NCBI RefSeq assembly: GCF_019175365.1
Contig: NZ_CP059572.1
Span: 1,488,001-1,552,000 of the forward strand
Length of the DNA stretch: 64,000 nucleotides
Direction of reading: 5' to 3'
From: Actinomadura graeca
GTDB taxonomy: Bacteria > Actinomycetota > Actinomycetes > Streptosporangiales > Streptosporangiaceae
Shown here: positions 60,593 through 64,000 of the stretch, one piece after another
Layout: the number at the start of each line of letters is the position of its first letter
How positions within the stretch are numbered: the stretch's first letter is position 1
Position numbers and translations under genes: made by a program
The notes under the pieces: model-generated
Told to the model about the DNA's origin: nothing
Database searches by the model: none
What the model saw: only the letters and a program-made list of their open reading frames with translations

Positions 60593-60595
60593 GGA

Positions 60596-60676
60596 TCAGT
60601 GGCGGGCGTTGGGCCGCTTGCCCTTGTTGTGCTTGGAGCGCTTACGGGCCCGGCGCTTGCGCGTCTTCTTCGACAT
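60596..60676 (-). CDS. bL37-like small ribosomal protein (26 aa)
   Basis: The minus-strand frame from ATG 60676 encodes a 26-aa, Lys/Arg-rich protein that begins MSKKTRKRRARKRSKHN and ends GKRPNARH. The end GKRPNA and the basic core match the small mycobacterial ribosomal protein bL37 (described as a 24-aa protein of the large subunit) as I remember it. The stop is TGA at 60596-60598. Automated annotation often misses genes of this size. It converges on the PIG-L gene with only a few bases between. The ribosome-binding site is weak (GGGGGC). Confidence 0.75.
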   Translation of the reverse strand: MSKKTRKRRARKRSKHNKGKRPNARH

Positions 60677-61043
60677 GCCCCCGATTCACCACCCGTTCTC
60701 CTCGCCATGCAAGGAACGGACGACCGGCGGCACCCGGGAAGCGCACAGGGGGCACGTCCGAAAAAGAGACGTGCCCCACACAACCGTCACACCCACACCG
60801 TCTTCCACACCAGCCCAAACAAACCCCAACACCGCGATCGCGTCCGAAGGCAGTTGCGAGCGTGCGAGCAACTGATCGCGCAGCGAGCCCTCTGGGGCGA
60901 GTCGGAGCGATGCAGCGATCGCCGCAGTGCCCGCCGAAGGAGGGCGTCCCAGCGCCCGACGCCAAGGGCACTGCAATGAACACAGCGATCGCCGCAGTGC
61001 CCGTTGAAGGGAGGGCCCCCAGGCCCGACCGCCGAGGGTACTG
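60677..61043. other. Structured non-coding region between DUF3710 and bL37-like genes
   Basis: About 370 bases have no credible gene. They contain a 10-bp hairpin (60749-60777), a stem CAGTTGC/GCAACTG (60851-60857 and 60868-60874) with an outer pair CGCGAT/ATCGCG, and two tandem hairpin repeats (60913-61044). On the minus strand the region would be a long leader of the bL37-like gene; on the plus strand it lies downstream of the PIG-L gene. Confidence 0.55.
60749..60777. terminator. 10-bp perfect hairpin with A-rich loop
   Basis: GGGGCACGTC (60749-60758) pairs with GACGTGCCCC (60768-60777) around CGAAAAAGA. It can end transcripts from the PIG-L side. On the minus strand it lies 73 bases upstream of the bL37-like start and could end transcription from the dut-DUF3710 operon. 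Confidence 0.65.
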
Positions 61044-61044
61044 C
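60913..61044. repeat. Two 70-bp tandem repeats, each a hairpin
   Basis: CAGCGATCGCCGCAGTGCCCG occurs at 60913 and again at 60983, so the period is 70 bases. In the first copy GCAGTGCCC (60924-60932) pairs with GGGCACTGC (60966-60974). In the second, GCAGTGCCC (60994-61002) pairs with GGGTACTGC (61036-61044). The second copy ends at the stop codon of the DUF3710 gene. This is a REP/BIME-like arrangement. Confidence 0.7.
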
Positions 61045-61868
61045 TATCTAACTTCAGTGATCTCCGGGCCGCGTTCGAAGGGGTTGAAGGACTGGACGGC
61101 CTGTTCCTCGCCTTCCTCGCCCGCTTCGCTGAACTCCTTCGGGATCTGGAGTTCGAGGAGCTCGCGGGGGGGCATCGGGGCGTCGCCGCGGACGACGACG
61201 ACTCCGCGGAGTACGTCCTCCAGCACCTGCCACTGCTCCTCGTCCTCGATCGCGGCGCCCTGCACCACGGCCTGGAGGAACCAGCGGGGGCCGTCGACGC
61301 CGAGGAAGCGGATGATCTGCGGGGCCCAGCCCTGCTCGACGAACTCGGCGGGGATCTGCTCGCGGACCTCCTGCGGCATCTCCGCGAGGACCTCCTCGGT
61401 CAGCGCGGCGGGGACCATCGCCAGCAGTTCGGGGCCGAAGGGGCCTTCGCCCTCCTGGGTCTGGCCGTTGGCCTCCTCCTGGATGTCCTTGGCGGTCTCG
61501 CGCCGGACGTCCTCCCAGATGCCGCTGCGCTTGGGCGCGGCGAACACCTGGAGCTGCATGGCGCTTTCCTCGTACTGCACGAGGATGGCGACGGGACGGC
61601 CGTCGAGGGGGTTGCCCTCGTCGTCGAACTGGGTGGCCTCGAAGTTCACCTGGAAGCCGAGTCCCTGCGCGACGGGCACCTGAAGGGATCCGAAGTCGAG
61701 CCGCTGCAGTTCGGGGAAGGAGTCCGCGGAGTCCCACGGCCCGCCCTCGTCGGGGACGGCCTCGTCGGTGGCCTCCTCGTCGGCCTCGTCAACGGCATCC
61801 ACCGGCTCTTCGATCGGCTCGGGCCCCTTCTCGGGGTCATCGGCCTGCCGGCGACGTCCAAAAGCCAC
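61044..61868 (-). CDS. DUF3710-family protein
   Basis: The 274-aa protein starts with GTG (MAFGRRRQADDPEKG) and has an acidic low-complexity stretch (about 15-50). The DUF3710 domain follows (LDFGSLQVPVAQGLGFQVNF, GPRWFLQAVVQGAAIEDEEQ). This family is conserved in actinobacteria next to dut (Rv2696c in M. tuberculosis as I recall it). Its function is unknown. It starts three bases after the dut stop, so the two form an operon. The OB-fold and DUF3159 genes that usually follow lie 25 kb away here. Confidence 0.9.
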   Translation of the reverse strand: MAFGRRRQADDPEKGPEPIEEPVDAVDEADEEATDEAVPDEGGPWDSADSFPELQRLDFGSLQVPVAQGLGFQVNFEATQFDDEGNPLDGRPVAILVQYEESAMQLQVFAAPKRSGIWEDVRRETAKDIQEEANGQTQEGEGPFGPELLAMVPAALTEEVLAEMPQEVREQIPAEFVEQGWAPQIIRFLGVDGPRWFLQAVVQGAAIEDEEQWQVLEDVLRGVVVVRGDAPMPPRELLELQIPKEFSEAGEEGEEQAVQSFNPFERGPEITEVR

Positions 61869-61871
61869 GAC

Positions 61872-62363
61872 TCACGCTCCTTCTCGTCTGTGCTCATTAT
61901 CCGCGAATCCGCTCGCGGTGCCGAATCCGCCCGTGGAGCCGAATCCGCCGGTTCCGCGCGCCGATCCGGGAAGGTCGGTGACCTCGTGGAACACCGCCTG
62001 CTCCACCCGCTGCACGACCATTTGCGCGATGCGGTCCCCGCGCCGCAGGACGGCGGTGGCGCGGAGATCGGTGTTCAGCAGCGTCACCTTGATCTCACCG
62101 CGGTAGCCGGCATCGACCGTACCGGGCGCGTTCACTATGGTCACTCCCAACCTAGCGCCCAATCCGGAGCGTGGGTGGATGAAAGCGGCGTAGCCGTCCG
62201 GCAGCGCGATGGCCATGCCGGTGGGGACGACGGCGCGTTCCCCGGGTGCCAGTTCGACGTCGGCGGCGGCGACGAGATCGGCTCCCGCGTCGCCCACGTG
62301 GGCGTACCGGGGCAGGGGCAGGTCCGGGTCCAGCCTCTTGATCAGCACATCGACCTTGCTCAC
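61872..62363 (-). CDS. dut: Deoxyuridine 5'-triphosphate nucleotidohydrolase (dUTPase)
   Basis: The 163-aa enzyme hydrolyses dUTP to dUMP, keeping uracil out of DNA. All five motifs are visible: I ([13 protein letters not shown]), II ([14 protein letters not shown]), III ([16 protein letters not shown]), IV ([12 protein letters not shown]) and a Gly-rich motif V ([16 protein letters not shown]). GTG 62363 is chosen because GAGGTGG lies just upstream and the N-terminus then matches the usual length; GTG 62375 is an alternative. It is the first gene of the dut-DUF3710 operon. Confidence 0.95.
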   Translation of the reverse strand: MSKVDVLIKRLDPDLPLPRYAHVGDAGADLVAAADVELAPGERAVVPTGMAIALPDGYAAFIHPRSGLGARLGVTIVNAPGTVDAGYRGEIKVTLLNTDLRATAVLRRGDRIAQMVVQRVEQAVFHEVTDLPGSARGTGGFGSTGGFGTASGFADNEHRREGA

Positions 62364-62628
62364 TGTCCACCTCACGCTCGGGGAGCATCGCGGCGGCCGG
62401 GCCGCCGGGCCTGCTGGGAGGCCACCCGACCTTACCGGGGGCGGCGGGGGCGTCCGGACGGGAAACGCCGCGGGACGGGCCGGAGCGGCGTGCCGCGTCC
62501 CGGCGTGACATTACCCGCTCCCGGAGAGTGACCACTTCCGGAAGGTTTGCCACCAAAGCGGCTTATCACGCGTACCGTCACACCTGTCCCACAACGCACG
62601 TCCCGTACGAAGGGTCCAGGTGAACGGC

Positions 62629-63333
62629 ATGAGCCGCCACTCACCCGACCGCGAGGTCACCCATCGCTCCCTGGACGGGGTCCGGGTCCGGATCGCCGGC
62701 CCGCACGATCTGGGACGGCCCTGCACGTCGGTGGCGCGCGTCGCCGACGGCGGCCGGCTCCACGAGATCTCCAGCGGCACCCGGGCGGACGCGCTGGCCT
62801 GGGCCGGAGAGGTCGGCGTCGCCCGCTTCGAGGAGGAGTTCCGGATCCAGGGCGGGCGGCTGCGGGTGGGGCGGGCCCGCTCGCGCGACATCGACACCGG
62901 CGTCAGCGACCCGATGCTCGCGGCCGTCTGGGAGGGCCGCCGGCACGCGATCTTCACGCACCTCTACCACGGGCGCCCCGCCGACGCGGTGGCGTTCTTC
63001 GGGACGCTGCGGCTGACCGAGCACGACGACGGGATCACCGCGGACACGCGAGGGCGGGCGCGGCGGCCCGAGCCCGCCGAGATGGTCAAGGAGGTGCCCG
63101 GCCTCGGGCTGCTGGAGATCACCCCGCTGACCGGGCAGACGCGCAAGCGGCTCCCGTCCTGGCGCGGCGCCTCGGTGGCGGGCGGCGAGCTGTTCCAGGA
63201 CACCATCGAGGGCCAGGGCCCCTACTTCCTGCTGGCGCTGCGGTCGCTGCTGGTGACCGTCCTGCCCGAGGAGGACCGCGTGCGCGAGGTCCCCGGACGG
63301 CTGGCGCGGCTGGCGGTGGAGGCGGTGCGGTGA
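62629..63333 (+). CDS. Protein of unknown function, first gene of a MauE-containing operon
   Basis: The 234-aa protein (MSRHSPDREVTHRSLDGVRV) has no signal peptide or membrane helix. It contains DALAWAGEVGVARFEEEFRI, HAIFTHLYHGRPADAVAFFG and GGELFQDTIEGQGPYFLLAL. I do not recognise the family. Its stop overlaps the start of the MauE-like gene in GTGA, so the products probably act together. GTG 62620 is another possible start. Confidence 0.7.
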   Translation: MSRHSPDREVTHRSLDGVRVRIAGPHDLGRPCTSVARVADGGRLHEISSGTRADALAWAGEVGVARFEEEFRIQGGRLRVGRARSRDIDTGVSDPMLAAVWEGRRHAIFTHLYHGRPADAVAFFGTLRLTEHDDGITADTRGRARRPEPAEMVKEVPGLGLLEITPLTGQTRKRLPSWRGASVAGGELFQDTIEGQGPYFLLALRSLLVTVLPEEDRVREVPGRLARLAVEAVR

Positions 63334-63860
63334 CCGTCCTGCTCGCCGGGATCGCGGCGGTCACGGTGCCGCTCATCCTGATGGGGTCGGTGTTCGGGCA
63401 GGTCAGACGGCCGAGGGTGCTTCCCTCCGCGCTGCGGGCCCAGGGCGTCCTCCCGGTGTCGCTGGCCGTGCCCGCGGCGATGGTCGTGATCGCGGCGGAA
63501 GCCGTGGCGGGTGCCTCCGCCGCGATCGCCCTCCCCCTCGGGCTGGACGGGACGTTCCGCGCCGCGTCCGCCGCGTCGGCGCTGATCCTGGCCGCGTACG
63601 CGGTGTACGCGGCCTACGTCGCGCGGACGCGCCAGGACGTCCCGTGCGGGTGCGCCGGGGACGACGGCACGCCCATGACCGGCTGGGTCGCCGGGCGTGC
63701 GGCGGCCCTGGCCGGGCTGGCGCTCGCCGGTGCCGCGCACGGCCTTCCGGACGGGACGTCCGGATCCGAGATGTCCGTCATCGTCGCGGCGGGGCTGGGG
63801 TTCGCGGTGATCCTCTGGACGCTCCCGCACGCCATGATCGAAAGGAGTACGGCCGGATGA
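63330..63860 (+). CDS. MauE/DoxX-like membrane protein
   Basis: The 176-aa protein has four helices (for example VTVPLILMGSVFGQVRR, then ALRAQGVLPVSLAVPAAMVV) and a CGCAG motif after helix 3 (RQDVPCGCAGDDGTPMTGWV). This is the pattern of MauE-type proteins linked to disulfide formation in periplasmic enzymes such as methylamine dehydrogenase. Cysteines at this site are typical. The GTG start overlaps the preceding stop by four bases and the stop overlaps the next start by ATGA. Confidence 0.85.
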   Translation: MTVLLAGIAAVTVPLILMGSVFGQVRRPRVLPSALRAQGVLPVSLAVPAAMVVIAAEAVAGASAAIALPLGLDGTFRAASAASALILAAYAVYAAYVARTRQDVPCGCAGDDGTPMTGWVAGRAAALAGLALAGAAHGLPDGTSGSEMSVIVAAGLGFAVILWTLPHAMIERSTAG

Positions 63861-64000
63861 GCTTCCAGAGCAGCGCGCTGCTGCTGTCCTGGGCGGCGAT
63901 CCTGCTGCTCGCCCTGGTGGTCGCCGGACTCGTCCGGCAGGTGCACGCGCTTAGCGAGGCCGCGCGGGGACGGGTGCCCCGCGGGCGGGGCGGCGGCGCG
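63857..64000 (+). CDS. Membrane-anchored protein, probably MauD/redoxin-like, cut by the window end
   Basis: Only 48 residues are visible (MSFQSSALLLSWAAILLLAL, then VVAGLVRQVHALSEAARGRV). This is one transmembrane helix and the start of a linker, which matches the N-terminal anchor of MauD/TlpA-like thiol-disulfide proteins that follow MauE genes. The catalytic domain, if present, lies outside the window. The start overlaps the MauE-like stop by ATGA. Confidence 0.65.
   Translation, partial: MSFQSSALLLSWAAILLLALVVAGLVRQVHALSEAARGRVPRGRGGGA

Noticed and set aside
1..64000. tRNA, tmRNA or rRNA genes
   Set aside because: I saw no cloverleaf with the T-loop GTTCRANYC and a plausible anticodon arm, and no rRNA-like sequence; a covariance-model scan would settle this.

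Overview
The window reads as chromosome of a high-GC, filament-type actinobacterium. GTG and TTG starts are common, genes overlap by ATGA or GTGA, and many families are actinobacterial (DUF3152, DUF3159, DUF3710, DUF6221, DUF6603, F420-dependent oxidoreductase, bL37-like protein). A member of the Thermomonosporaceae (Actinomadura-like) would fit, but this is inference from gene content and not a phylogenetic result. I see no rRNA, tRNA, CRISPR array, integrase or intact IS element.

Layout. 0-9 kb: end of a DinB/DUF664 gene, an acyl-CoA ligase, an APH-fold kinase, a zinc-ribbon protein, the Pnkp-Hen1 RNA-repair operon and a DUF3152 protein. 9-16 kb: a TetR/DHA2-MFS divergent pair with an unusually rich operator region, an F420-dependent oxidoreductase, a KPKAH-repeat surface protein and a DUF1906 protein. 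16-20.2 kb: a possible defence locus (HTH regulator, small coiled-coil membrane protein, 1018-aa NACHT NTPase). 20.2-26.1 kb: DUF6221 protein, two acetyltransferases, a secreted beta-helix protein and an HTH-TPR regulator. 26.2-29.9 kb: a small island bounded by two copies of the 3' end of an RNA methyltransferase gene. It holds three small minus-strand genes (one with broken frame) and a second HTH-TPR regulator coupled to a 2H phosphoesterase. 29.9-36.2 kb: RNA methyltransferase, KimA-like APC permease, two TrkA proteins, DUF3159 and an OB-fold protein, in an order I recall from Mycobacterium tuberculosis Rv2689c-Rv2694c. 36.3-46.8 kb: a frameshifted MFS gene, L,D-transpeptidase, PhzF protein, MurJ-like flippase, membrane protein, LysM protein, and an ABC transporter next to a LuxR regulator. 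46.8-47.8 kb: a gene-poor junction. 47.8-59.9 kb: a five-gene operon (papain-like peptidase, DUF6603 protein and three large proteins of unknown function), followed by a PIG-L deacetylase. 60.6-62.4 kb: a bL37-like ribosomal protein, DUF3710 and dut. 62.6-64 kb: an unknown protein, a MauE-like protein and the start of a membrane protein.

The conserved chromosomal block appears to be split. The OB-fold gene (35.8 kb) and the DUF3710-dut pair (61.0-62.4 kb) are close neighbours in the arrangement I recall, but here about 25 kb lies between them. The best candidate for an undescribed system is the 12-kb operon inside that interval. It encodes a cysteine peptidase with an intact C/H/N triad and about 3700 residues of large proteins without signal peptides or clear membrane helices. 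The second point of interest is the 3.7-kb island bounded by duplicated methyltransferase 3' ends.
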